Assembly: GCF_001746205.1 (NCBI RefSeq)
Contig: NZ_MDCO01000012.1
Span: 613,074 to 677,073, forward strand
Source: Brachyspira hampsonii
GTDB lineage: Bacteria; Spirochaetota; Brachyspiria; Brachyspirales; Brachyspiraceae
DNA: 64,000 bases
Direction of reading: 5' to 3'
Positions 45,784-54,187 of this stretch are shown here, one piece after another (position 1 is the first letter of the stretch; every line of letters starts with the position of its first letter). Position numbers and translations under genes: made by a program. The notes beneath the pieces were generated by a model. The model did no database searches and was not told the origin of the DNA. It worked only from the letters and a program-made list of their open reading frames with translations.

Positions 45784-47232
45784 ATGAACAGAAAAAATAT
45801 AGTTATAATAGGAGCAGGAAATGCCGGTGAGACTCTTGCATCTGAAATACTCACTTCTGATGATAATAACGAATATAATATACTTTGCTTTTTAGATGAT
45901 GATGAAAATAAGAGACAAGTAAATATTAAAAACCATTCTATAAAAGTAAAAGGAAAAGTAAAAGACATAGAAAATATTATAAAAGAATATAAAAATGAAA
46001 ATGTAGATATAGAAGAAATTATTATAGCAATACCTACGCTTAAACAAAAAGAACTTCTTGAAATATTAAATATTATATATCCCACAGGAATAAGATATAA
46101 AATACTTCCATGTTTTTTTGAAATAATAAAGGGAAATGCTTCTATAAAAGATATTAGAAACCTTGAGCCTTCTGACTTGCTTGGAAGAGAAGAGATTGGT
46201 TTTGATGAAAAAGAAATATCATCATACTATAAAAATAAAATAATATTAGTTACAGGCGGAGGAGGCTCTATCGGAAGCGAACTTGTAAGGCAATTAATTA
46301 CACTTCCTGTAAAAAAAGTTATGGCTTTAGATAATTCTGAAAATGCAATTCATAATCTTATAATGTCTTTAAATGACAGAAACAATGAAAAACATAAACA
46401 CAAATTCATGTATATAATATCAAATGTACGAGACTATGTTAAAGTTGATAAAATCTTGAAAGAAGAAAAGCCAGATATAATTTTTCATGCAGCTGCCCAT
46501 AAACATCTTCCTTTTATGGAAAGCTATCCTGAAGAAGCGATTAAAAATAATATACTAGCAACAGAAAATATAGCAACCCTTGCTATTAAAAATAATATCA
46601 AAAACTTTGTATTCATATCAACAGATAAAGCAGTTCGTCCTACTTCGCTAATGGGAGCAAGCAAAAGAATATGCGAAAGAATGATAATGTCATTGTCGCA
46701 TGAACAAAATAATACTGCATTCAAAATAACAAGATTTGGAAATGTTTTAGGCAGCAGCGGAAGTGTTATACCTGTATTTGAAAAGCAGATTAGAGAAGGC
46801 AAAGCATTAACAGTTACTCACCCTGAAATGGTAAGATTTTTTATGTCTATAAGGGAAGCTGCAAGACTTGTAATTAAAGCATGTACTTTGAATGACGGTA
46901 TAATATTTACTTTGGATATGGGAAAGCCTGTTAAGATTTTAGACTTGGCTAGAAACATGCTGAAAATGTACGGACTTACTGAAAAAGATATTCCTATAAT
47001 TTTTACAGGGATTAGAGAAGGAGAAAAACTTTACGAAGAAATCTTAATGGACGATGAAACATTAATACCTTCTCAATATAAAAAATTATTCATAGCAAAA
47101 GATCCTGTTAAATGTTTAACTCCGGAAGAGAGAAAAATTATGATTGATGCATTTGATATAGCATCGCTTGATGCAGACAAAGAAACAATAAAAATGCTTA
47201 TGCATAAATATATAGAAGAATATACCGGATAA
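45784..47232 (+). CDS. CapD/FlaA1-type nucleotide-sugar 4,6-dehydratase without membrane domain
   Basis: The start at the ATG at 45784 leaves 482 residues. The N-terminal Rossmann domain (IVIIGAGNAGETLASEI) matches the central CoA-binding-like part of CapD proteins. The C-terminal SDR domain has VTGGGGSIGSELVRQL, HAAAHKHLPFME, and the active-site region STDKAVRPTSLMGASKR. It is probably a UDP-HexNAc 4,6-dehydratase for surface polysaccharide or glycan synthesis. The usual four N-terminal membrane helices of CapD/WbpM/PglF are missing, so the protein should be soluble. The exact substrate is not known. The gene stands alone. Confidence 0.8.
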   Translation: MNRKNIVIIGAGNAGETLASEILTSDDNNEYNILCFLDDDENKRQVNIKNHSIKVKGKVKDIENIIKEYKNENVDIEEIIIAIPTLKQKELLEILNIIYPTGIRYKILPCFFEIIKGNASIKDIRNLEPSDLLGREEIGFDEKEISSYYKNKIILVTGGGGSIGSELVRQLITLPVKKVMALDNSENAIHNLIMSLNDRNNEKHKHKFMYIISNVRDYVKVDKILKEEKPDIIFHAAAHKHLPFMESYPEEAIKNNILATENIATLAIKNNIKNFVFISTDKAVRPTSLMGASKRICERMIMSLSHEQNNTAFKITRFGNVLGSSGSVIPVFEKQIREGKALTVTHPEMVRFFMSIREAARLVIKACTLNDGIIFTLDMGKPVKILDLARNMLKMYGLTEKDIPIIFTGIREGEKLYEEILMDDETLIPSQYKKLFIAKDPVKCLTPEERKIMIDAFDIASLDADKETIKMLMHKYIEEYTG

Positions 47233-47271
47233 TTTTATTTATTAATAAATTAGATGCTCATATATTCAAAT

Positions 47272-47358
47272 ACCGCACGGTTAGCAAAATTTAAAATATA
47301 AAAAATATTTAAATTGCAATTTAAACAGTAAACAAAAAATCATATACCGTGCGTTAAA
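47272..47358. repeat. Repeat family B element (B8)
   Basis: It runs from ACCGCACGGTTAG to ATACCGTGCGTTAAAT; both ends carry ACCG, so the terminal stem is CGCACGGT/ACCGTGCG, a near-perfect inverted repeat. Confidence 0.75.
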
Positions 47359-47369
47359 TTTAATTATAA

Positions 47370-47566
47370 CTTAGGCGTGCATTAACTTTTCAGTATTAGT
47401 TTTAAAAAAATAAAGATATAAAATTTTAAAATATAAAAGGCTAGGTATGTAATTAAAGTTTTAAATTTATTTACACTCCCCACCCTCTATGCTTTATAAT
47501 TTTTATTTGAAATTTATATTTTTTATATTCTTATTATTATATTAGACATTAAAGCACCCGCCCAAG
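47370..47566. repeat. Repeat family A, full pair with decayed left arm (A11)
   Basis: The left arm is degraded (CTTAGGCGTGCAT, AAAAGGCTAGGTATGTAATT), while the right arm is intact from TTTACACTCCCCACCCTCTA to AAAGCACCCGCCCAAG. The G-rich boxes of the left arm have been lost, but position and length are kept. Confidence 0.7.
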
Positions 47567-47592
47567 TTTTTTTTAATTTTTGAATTTTATTC

Positions 47593-47678
47593 ACCGCACG
47601 ATTTGTGAAACCTAAAATGTAGAAAATATTAAAATCATAATTTCAATAATAAATAAGAATCTATCTACCGTGCGTTAT
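47593..47678. repeat. Repeat family B element (B9)
   Basis: It runs from ACCGCACGATTTG to CTACCGTGCGTTATAA, 16 bp before the end of lepA (minus strand). With B8 and A11 it fills the 47233-47693 spacer between two convergent genes. Confidence 0.75.
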
Positions 47679-47693
47679 AAATTGACTCTAAAA

Positions 47694-49505
47694 TTATTTA
47701 TTGTTGTCATCAGTTTTTAGTACGCTTATGAATGCATCCTGAGGTATCTCTACACTTCCAATAGCTTTCATTCGTTTTTTACCTTCTTTTTGTTTTTCAA
47801 GAAGTTTTCTTTTTCTTGTGATGTCGCCTCCATAACATTTAGCTGTAACATTTTTCCTTAAAGCACTAATATTTTCACGAGCGATAATCCTTCCGCCTAT
47901 TGCTGCCTGTAACGGAATCTGAAACATATGTTTTGGAATGAGATGTTTTAATTTTTCTATGATTTGTCTTCCTCTGCTTTCGGCATTGCTTCTATGTGCC
48001 ATAAATGATAAAGCATCTACTACTTCTCCATGAACAAGTATATCTATCTTTTCTATTTGGCTTTCTCTGAAGTCTGAAAAATCATAGTCAAATGAAGCAT
48101 ATCCTCTTGATATTGATTTTAATTTATCGTAAAAGTCATACACTACTTCTATTAAAGGCAAGTCAAATTTTATTTCTGCTCTTTTATCATCTAAATAATT
48201 TAATGATGTCTGCGTACCTCTTCTGTCTATACAAAGAGATATAATATTACCTAAATAATCGGTAGGCACTATTATAAGAGCATTTATAAAAGGCTCATAA
48301 CATTTTTCTATATACTGTGCTGTAGGAAAATCTGCAGGGTTATCAATAATTTTCTCTTCGCCGTTTGTGAGTTTTAATTTTACCTCTACAGAAGGGCTGG
48401 TTATTACTAGATTGAGATTAAACTCTCTTTCAAGTCTCTCCTGCACAATCTCTAAATGTAAAAGTCCTAAAAATCCGCATCTGTATCCAAAGCCCAAAGC
48501 TATAGAACGTTCTGGCTCATACACTAAAGAAGCATCATTTAATTTTAATTTTTCTAATGCCTTTTGAAGACTTGTATAATCTTCATCTTCAGCTGGAAAG
48601 ATACCAGCAAATACCATAGGCAGAACTTCTTTATATCCTATTAAAGGCTCATCAGAAGGATTTTCTTCAAGTGTTATAGTATCTCCTATTTTTATGTCAG
48701 ATATATTTTTAATGCCCGCAATAATGTATCCTACTTCTCCGCTTTTAAGTTCATTAGCTGATTTAAGCCCAAGCAAAAGGGTACCGCATTCTTCAACTTC
48801 GTACTCTGCTTTAGTTTCCATTAAAAGAAGTTTATCATTCTTTTTTATAGAGCCGTCAAATATTCTCACTATCATAACAGCACCGCGGAAAGGATCATAA
48901 TAAGAATCAAATATTAAAGCTCTAGTTTTTTTATTAGTATTATCTTTTGGGGAAGGTATCATCTTAACAACTGCTTCAAGTATTTCATCAATACCTATAT
49001 CATTTTTAGCACTTGCAAGCACAACATCATCTTTATTAACACCGAACTCTTTTTCCATCTGTTCTTTACAAAGCTCAATATTGGCAGCAGGTAAATCTAT
49101 TTTATTAATAACAGGCACAATCTCCAAATTATTTTCAAAAGCAAGATAAAAGTTAGAAATAGTCTGAGCTTCTACTCCTTGAGCAGCATCCACCACTAAT
49201 ATAGCACCCTCGCATGCAGCAAGTGAACGGGAAACCTCATAATTAAAGTCAACATGACCTGGTGTATCTATCAGATTAAGAGTATATACTTCTCCGTCTT
49301 TAGCCTGATATGAAAGTTTTACAGCTTGGCTTTTTATAGTTATTCCTCTCTCTCTTTCTATATCCATAGAGTCTAATATTTGAGCTTTCATCTCTCTGCT
49401 TGATACTGCTTTGGTATGCTCTATAATTCTGTCAGCTAATGTGCTTTTGCCATGGTCAACATGTGCTATAATACAAAAATTTCTAATTTTTTCAGCGTAT
49501 GACAT
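47694..49505 (-). CDS. lepA: Elongation factor 4 (LepA), ribosomal back-translocase GTPase
   Basis: A 603-residue translational GTPase. G motifs are [29 protein letters not shown] and NKIDLPAA. The C-terminal LepA-specific domain includes [30 protein letters not shown] sequence and the end [22 protein letters not shown] with [17 protein letters not shown]. Its likely role is remobilising stalled or mistranslocated ribosomes. It is one of the best conserved proteins in the window. The 3' end abuts the B8-A11-B9 array. Confidence 0.97.
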   Translation of the reverse strand: MSYAEKIRNFCIIAHVDHGKSTLADRIIEHTKAVSSREMKAQILDSMDIERERGITIKSQAVKLSYQAKDGEVYTLNLIDTPGHVDFNYEVSRSLAACEGAILVVDAAQGVEAQTISNFYLAFENNLEIVPVINKIDLPAANIELCKEQMEKEFGVNKDDVVLASAKNDIGIDEILEAVVKMIPSPKDNTNKKTRALIFDSYYDPFRGAVMIVRIFDGSIKKNDKLLLMETKAEYEVEECGTLLLGLKSANELKSGEVGYIIAGIKNISDIKIGDTITLEENPSDEPLIGYKEVLPMVFAGIFPAEDEDYTSLQKALEKLKLNDASLVYEPERSIALGFGYRCGFLGLLHLEIVQERLEREFNLNLVITSPSVEVKLKLTNGEEKIIDNPADFPTAQYIEKCYEPFINALIIVPTDYLGNIISLCIDRRGTQTSLNYLDDKRAEIKFDLPLIEVVYDFYDKLKSISRGYASFDYDFSDFRESQIEKIDILVHGEVVDALSFMAHRSNAESRGRQIIEKLKHLIPKHMFQIPLQAAIGGRIIARENISALRKNVTAKCYGGDITRKRKLLEKQKEGKKRMKAIGSVEIPQDAFISVLKTDDNNK

Positions 49506-49697
49506 TTATTAAAATATATCCTTATTATTAAAATTGATTGATATTAAAAATATTATGCTTTTCTATTAATGATATATTATAATATAGTAAGTGTGTTTTT
49601 GCAAATAATTTTCTTTATTGCTTTTATATACAAAATACATATTGACTTTTTAATTATTTTTTATATTTTTTAAATAAAGCGTATGTTTTATTTAAAA

Positions 49698-50459
49698 ATG
49701 AAGAAAGTAATAATTTTTATATTATTTGCTCTAATTTCTTTTTTAGCCTGCAATAATAATTCTAATATAAGCAAAACAATAAATAATAATTATTCTAATA
49801 ATACTACTGTAAAGGTTGGAATATATGTTTATGATTATCCTCTTCTTTATTTAAGAAATAATAACTTAGGAGGATTCGATTATGATATAATGAATGAAAT
49901 AGCCAAAGCATCAGGTTTTAGGGTTGAGTTTATATCCATGGAATTTTCAAAACTTATACCTCAATTGCAGTTGAGTAATGTAGATGCTATTATAGCGGGA
50001 ATAAGTATAACAGAAGAGCGAAAAAAATATATTTCTTTTTCTGATAAATATTATAGTTCATCTCAAAGTATTATAGTTCTTAGTAAGAATAATCATATAA
50101 AAATATTTGATGATTTGCTTGGTAAAAGTGTTGGTGTTATAAAAGATACAATTTCAGATACTATTATTTCATCATCTAATAATATAAATGTTATAAAATT
50201 TGATATAGCAGGCAGTTCTTTACTCGCATTAAAAGTAGAAAAAATAGATGCTGTTATGCTTGACAGAGTTACATGCAATAATTATATTAAATATGATAAT
50301 GATCTTAAAATAATTGAAGAGATAACATTTCCAGAACTTGATTATGGTATCGCTGTGAGAAAAGATGATTATACTTTACTGCAAAAAATTAATAATGGAC
50401 TGAATACTATAATATATAATGGAATCTACCAAAAATTAGTTGATAAACATTTACAATAA
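49698..50459 (+). CDS. Amino-acid-type substrate-binding lipoprotein (first of a tandem pair)
   Basis: The ATG at 49698 is preferred because it opens a compact lipoprotein signal (MKKVIIFILFALISF, lipobox FLAC). An ATG at 49683 adds five residues. The mature protein is a SBP family 3 domain: VKVGIYVYDYPLLYL, GGFDYDIMNEIAKASG, VDAIIAGISITEERKKYISF and GKSVGVIKDTISDTI. It should bind a polar amino acid or similar solute in the periplasm for an ABC importer. No permease or ATPase gene lies nearby. The protein at 50548 is a clear paralogue. Confidence 0.85.
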   Translation: MKKVIIFILFALISFLACNNNSNISKTINNNYSNNTTVKVGIYVYDYPLLYLRNNNLGGFDYDIMNEIAKASGFRVEFISMEFSKLIPQLQLSNVDAIIAGISITEERKKYISFSDKYYSSSQSIIVLSKNNHIKIFDDLLGKSVGVIKDTISDTIISSSNNINVIKFDIAGSSLLALKVEKIDAVMLDRVTCNNYIKYDNDLKIIEEITFPELDYGIAVRKDDYTLLQKINNGLNTIIYNGIYQKLVDKHLQ

Positions 50460-50547
50460 TACTGCTTAATAATAAACGGCTTGACTTTTTTATATATACA
50501 TATTAATTTATTATTAATTAGACTATATTTAATTTTAGGAAATAAAA

Positions 50548-51306
50548 GTGAAAAAAATTATATTAATTATATTAATGATTTTATCATTATCATGTAAAAA
50601 ATCTAATGAGAATATTTATTTTAAAAAAGATTTTTCCTCAAACCAATACATCAATGTAGGAATATATGTTTACGATTATCCTTTTGGATATATGTCTAAT
50701 GGAAATATTGGCGGATTTGATTATGATTTAGTTAATGAAATATCAAAAATATCCGGCTCAAATATGATTTTTTTTCCTATGCGTTTTGAAGAACTTATGC
50801 CCGCTTTGGAATCTAAAAAAATAGATATGATTATAGCAGGAATGAGTGTAACAGAAGAGCGAAAAAAATATCTTACATTTTCTGATAAATACTATACATC
50901 AAGTCAGGCTGTATTGGTAAGGATAGATAATGAATCAATACAAAAAGAAGAAGATTTGATAGGCAAAAAAGTAGGTGTTATAAGAGACACTGTAGCCGAT
51001 AATATGATCTCGGAAAAAGAAGGAATAGAAATAGAAAGATTCGACACAGGAAGCAGTATAATACTCTCATTAAAAGTTGGAAATATGGATGCCGCCATTT
51101 TTGATAAAGAAACATGTAATCATTTTCTTAGGTATGATAAAAGTATAAAACTTGTCAATACTATAGAATACCCTCAAGAAGATTATGCTATAGCATTTAG
51201 AAAAGAAGAAAATATCTTTATAGATGAAGTAAACAATGCCATATCACAAATAATGACTAATGGATTTTATGAACTATTAATACAAAAGCATTTAGGTACT
51301 AATTGA
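50548..51306 (+). CDS. Amino-acid-type substrate-binding lipoprotein (second of a tandem pair)
   Basis: A 252-residue paralogue of the preceding protein, with lipobox LSLSC and the same motif order: VGIYVYDYPFGYM, GGFDYDLVNEISKISG, IDMIIAGMSVTEERKKYLTF, GKKVGVIRDTVADNM. Ligand-binding loops differ, so the two may have different substrates. TTAGGAAATAAAA precedes the start (GTG at 50548). A TTGACT at 50483 suggests the copy may have its own promoter. Confidence 0.85.
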   Translation: MKKIILIILMILSLSCKKSNENIYFKKDFSSNQYINVGIYVYDYPFGYMSNGNIGGFDYDLVNEISKISGSNMIFFPMRFEELMPALESKKIDMIIAGMSVTEERKKYLTFSDKYYTSSQAVLVRIDNESIQKEEDLIGKKVGVIRDTVADNMISEKEGIEIERFDTGSSIILSLKVGNMDAAIFDKETCNHFLRYDKSIKLVNTIEYPQEDYAIAFRKEENIFIDEVNNAISQIMTNGFYELLIQKHLGTN

Positions 51307-51335
51307 TACATAATACTTGCTTCAAAATTACTTGT

Positions 51336-51375
51336 CAAGATTGTATATAAAATTTTCGTAATTTATCAATTATAA
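51336..51375. repeat. Third dispersed repeat (C), copy 1
   Basis: A stretch of about 40 bp beginning AAGATTGTATATAAAATTTT and running through AATTTATCAATTATAAAAA matches 63583-63622 with few changes. The 51307-51586 spacer otherwise shows only AT-rich sequence. Confidence 0.5.
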
Positions 51376-51586
51376 AAACAGTGTGCAGCAAGACTGTGAT
51401 TATCTGAAATTATAAATAAAAATAGTTTTGGAACAAGTATATAATAAAATATTTAATCTCTATGTAAAATTACTATATACAAAATGCTTTATAAGTAAAT
51501 TTTTTTCTAATTAAATTTGAATAATATAAAACAATTATTATATTTATAATATATAAAGTAATAAACTGTGAATGGGAGTATTGATT

Positions 51587-52009
51587 ATGAAACCTAATTT
51601 AATATTAATGGGTCATGGCAATTTAGCATCCACATTTATTGAATCGGCAAAGATGATATTAGGTAATTTATCAGATTATGATGTAATAAATTTGCAGGCG
51701 GATGATACCTTTGATCATATAGAAAGTAAGTTAAAAGAATTATTAGAAAAATATAAAAATAACCAAGTTTTAATAATGACAGATCTATACGGAGGAACCC
51801 CTTTTAATATAGCGAGCAGGTTTTATAGAAAAAATGACAATATTTGTTTAATAAGCGGAATGAACTTAGACATGGTATTGGAATATTTTTCTTCAGATCT
51901 TGATTATAATATAAAAAAATTCATAGATGAAATTATAAGTGTTTCAAAAGATTCTATAGCATTGTATTCCAAAAATGAATATGAAATATATGCTGATATA
52001 GATTTATAA
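51587..52009 (+). CDS. Mannose-family PTS EIIA domain protein
   Basis: The ATG at 51587 is the likely start since GGGAGT lies about 7 bp before it; the ATG at 51572 overlaps that site. The 140-residue product is a single EIIA(Man)-type domain with ILMGHGNLASTFIESA (His is the phosphorylation site), LIMTDLYGGTPFNIASRF and LISGMNLDMVLEY. No EIIB, EIIC or EIID gene is nearby, so it may be regulatory or work with distant partners. It lies 57 bp before mgtC. Confidence 0.8.
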   Translation: MKPNLILMGHGNLASTFIESAKMILGNLSDYDVINLQADDTFDHIESKLKELLEKYKNNQVLIMTDLYGGTPFNIASRFYRKNDNICLISGMNLDMVLEYFSSDLDYNIKKFIDEIISVSKDSIALYSKNEYEIYADIDL

Positions 52010-52066
52010 ACTTTAATTATTGGTGTTTTTTTCGATAATATTAATATTTATTATTGGATATTATTT

Positions 52067-52852
52067 ATGTTTACAGAATATATTAGGCATGCCTTAGGAA
52101 ACTTTAGCATTTTAGAGATAACAACAAGAATATTAGTAGCATATATTATGGGTATTTTTATAGGCTGGGAAAGAGAACAGCATAAAAAACCAATAGGAAG
52201 CAGAACCACAAGTATAGTTTGTATGGGAGCAGCACTTTTATCCTGCTATGAAGATGTATTTGCAAGTGCTATAATATTAGAAAATACTGAACTAGCTAAA
52301 TTAGGAACAGCAGTCTTAAGCAAAGTACCAGATTATAACAGAATATCGGCACAAATAGTTTCAGGAATCGGTTTTTTAGGGGCTGGAATGATCATACAAA
52401 ATAGAGGAAAACTTCATGGTATAACAACTGCCGCCATAGTTTGGGTTACTGCATGTATAGGAATAGTAATAGGATCAGGACAATGGGTGCTGTCTGCTAT
52501 AGGATGCATATGTATATTTTTAAGCACTTCCATATATAGATTTTTTATACCATATTATATATCAAATAAAAAAAGGGCTATAGTATATTTAATAGAACAT
52601 TCTTCGAAAATAGATTTTGAAACTGAATTAAGCGAATTTGGGATCAGACTTATTAATTTAGAGATAGTTGGATGGAAAGAAAATACTAATAAAAGTACAC
52701 CTAATATTATTAGTAAAATAAATATATTTGTGCCTCAATTAGATTATAAAAATATAGAAAATATTTTTATAAGTTTAAATATAAAGCCTTTAAAAATGCT
52801 GCACAACATGAAAGAAAAGATTGACTTTAATAGTATTGAAAAATTATTATGA
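52067..52852 (+). CDS. mgtC: MgtC/SapB family membrane protein
   Basis: A 261-residue protein. The N-terminal domain has about five membrane helices with AYIMGIFIGWEREQHKKPIG, SRTTSIVCMGAALLSC and SAQIVSGIGFLGAGMIIQ, followed by LHGITTAAIVWVTACIGI. The C-terminal cytosolic domain of about 95 residues is ACT-like in length. MgtC proteins are tied to growth at low Mg2+ and to modulation of ATP synthase or phosphate uptake in other bacteria; the role here is inferred. Its stop overlaps the next start (ATGA). Confidence 0.85.
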   Translation: MFTEYIRHALGNFSILEITTRILVAYIMGIFIGWEREQHKKPIGSRTTSIVCMGAALLSCYEDVFASAIILENTELAKLGTAVLSKVPDYNRISAQIVSGIGFLGAGMIIQNRGKLHGITTAAIVWVTACIGIVIGSGQWVLSAIGCICIFLSTSIYRFFIPYYISNKKRAIVYLIEHSSKIDFETELSEFGIRLINLEIVGWKENTNKSTPNIISKINIFVPQLDYKNIENIFISLNIKPLKMLHNMKEKIDFNSIEKLL

Positions 52853-53724
52853 ATATAGATGTATGTATAGAAAATCTAAAAATAGATAATTATTATGTAA
52901 AAGAGAAAATAGTACGAATATCACCTATAACTATATTTTCTAATAAAGATATTAATTTAGTTAATTTAATTTGGTATATAAATAATTTCCATTTTTTTGA
53001 TTTCTATAAAATAAATGACTATGAATTATTATCTATAAGTAAAATAATAAGTGCAATAATGGAAAATGATAAATATAATGGAAATATTGATAATGATACT
53101 ATATTAGAATGTATTGACTTTCTAAATATAATATTAGAATACTCAAAAAAAGAAGCCATTTCAAAAATATTTAAAAAACACGATAATACTGATATAGAAA
53201 AAATTTATTTAAAACTAAATTATGATGCTGAAATTAATATTAATTCATTCTTTGAGTCGGACAATATAATTAATATTATTTTCACATACAAACAAAAAAG
53301 TTTTTCATCAAAAGTTCTTTTCAGCAGAAAGATTGATATTTTTTTTATGGTTCTTGAAAACATATTTAAGATATTGATTAATAACAACATATTAAATACT
53401 TTATATATACATGATTTTAAGAATATTGATTTAGTAAATGCTGATAAAAAAAATATGCCTGAAATGGATTTTATATTTAAATTAAATGAAATATCTCAAA
53501 AAGAGGATATAAAAAAAATAAATAATAAATTGGATTTAATAAAAACATTTATAAAGTATTATAATCATAATATTATAATAAATTATTTTGATGATAATGA
53601 GATATTAGATATAATTTTAAATAATTTTAATAAAAGAAATTTTATATTAGTAACTGATAATAAAGAAAGATTACATAGTTTAATTCAAGAACAAGAATTA
53701 ACGCACGGTAAACAATATTTATAA
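52849..53724 (+). CDS. Hypothetical protein coupled to mgtC
   Basis: A 291-residue, strongly Ile/Asn/Lys/Asp-rich protein with no signal peptide and no membrane segment. Its ATG overlaps the mgtC stop, so translation is probably coupled and the functions may be linked. I do not recognise a family. The last six residues (THGKQY and the terminal Leu) and the stop codon lie in repeat B10, showing that the element reshaped the C terminus. Confidence 0.65.
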   Translation: MNIDVCIENLKIDNYYVKEKIVRISPITIFSNKDINLVNLIWYINNFHFFDFYKINDYELLSISKIISAIMENDKYNGNIDNDTILECIDFLNIILEYSKKEAISKIFKKHDNTDIEKIYLKLNYDAEININSFFESDNIINIIFTYKQKSFSSKVLFSRKIDIFFMVLENIFKILINNNILNTLYIHDFKNIDLVNADKKNMPEMDFIFKLNEISQKEDIKKINNKLDLIKTFIKYYNHNIIINYFDDNEILDIILNNFNKRNFILVTDNKERLHSLIQEQELTHGKQYL

Positions 53725-53781
53725 TAAAATAAAATTTGAATTGCAAATATATTTATATTTGTAGCTTTATTCTGCGTGCGG
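53699..53781. repeat. Repeat family B element forming the 3' end of a gene (B10)
   Basis: It runs from TTAACGCACGGTAAACA to TTCTGCGTGCGG in reverse orientation. Its left 26 bp are translated as the end of the upstream protein and contain the TAA. Confidence 0.75.
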
Positions 53782-53809
53782 AGCCGAAAGCAATAAATTT
53801 AAAAAAATC

Positions 53810-53909
53810 TTGGGTGGGCAGCTAAAAATTCTAATTAAATAAAAAAGAAAAATAAAAATGACTATTACAAATAAAAGTTATAAGGCTAAAGGGTGGGAAA
53901 ATGTAATTA
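53810..53909. repeat. Repeat family A, single arm (A12)
   Basis: It runs from TTGGGTGGGCAGCTAAAAAT to AAAGGGTGGGAAAATGTAAT. It follows B10 as A7 follows B5, with the same AATTTAAAAAAAT spacer. The remainder of 53910-54187 is AT-rich with no supported feature. Confidence 0.75.
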
Positions 53910-54187
53910 GTTTTTAAACTTAAATTATATACCCATATGCCAATTATAATTTATCTCTCCTTAATATTTTCTATATGCATTTGAACAGCTTAAAGAAAAA
54001 TTAATATTTTATTATAACAAAATTATGATAATCTTCATATTTACTATGCATTATACCGAAAATGATAACGGACATTACTATACAAAAACAAATTTACAGT
54101 GTTTTTATACATTATAGATTAAATTAATTGATTATTTTTTAATAGAATTGTATAATTATTAAATATACACTTAATATAGGAAAAGAG

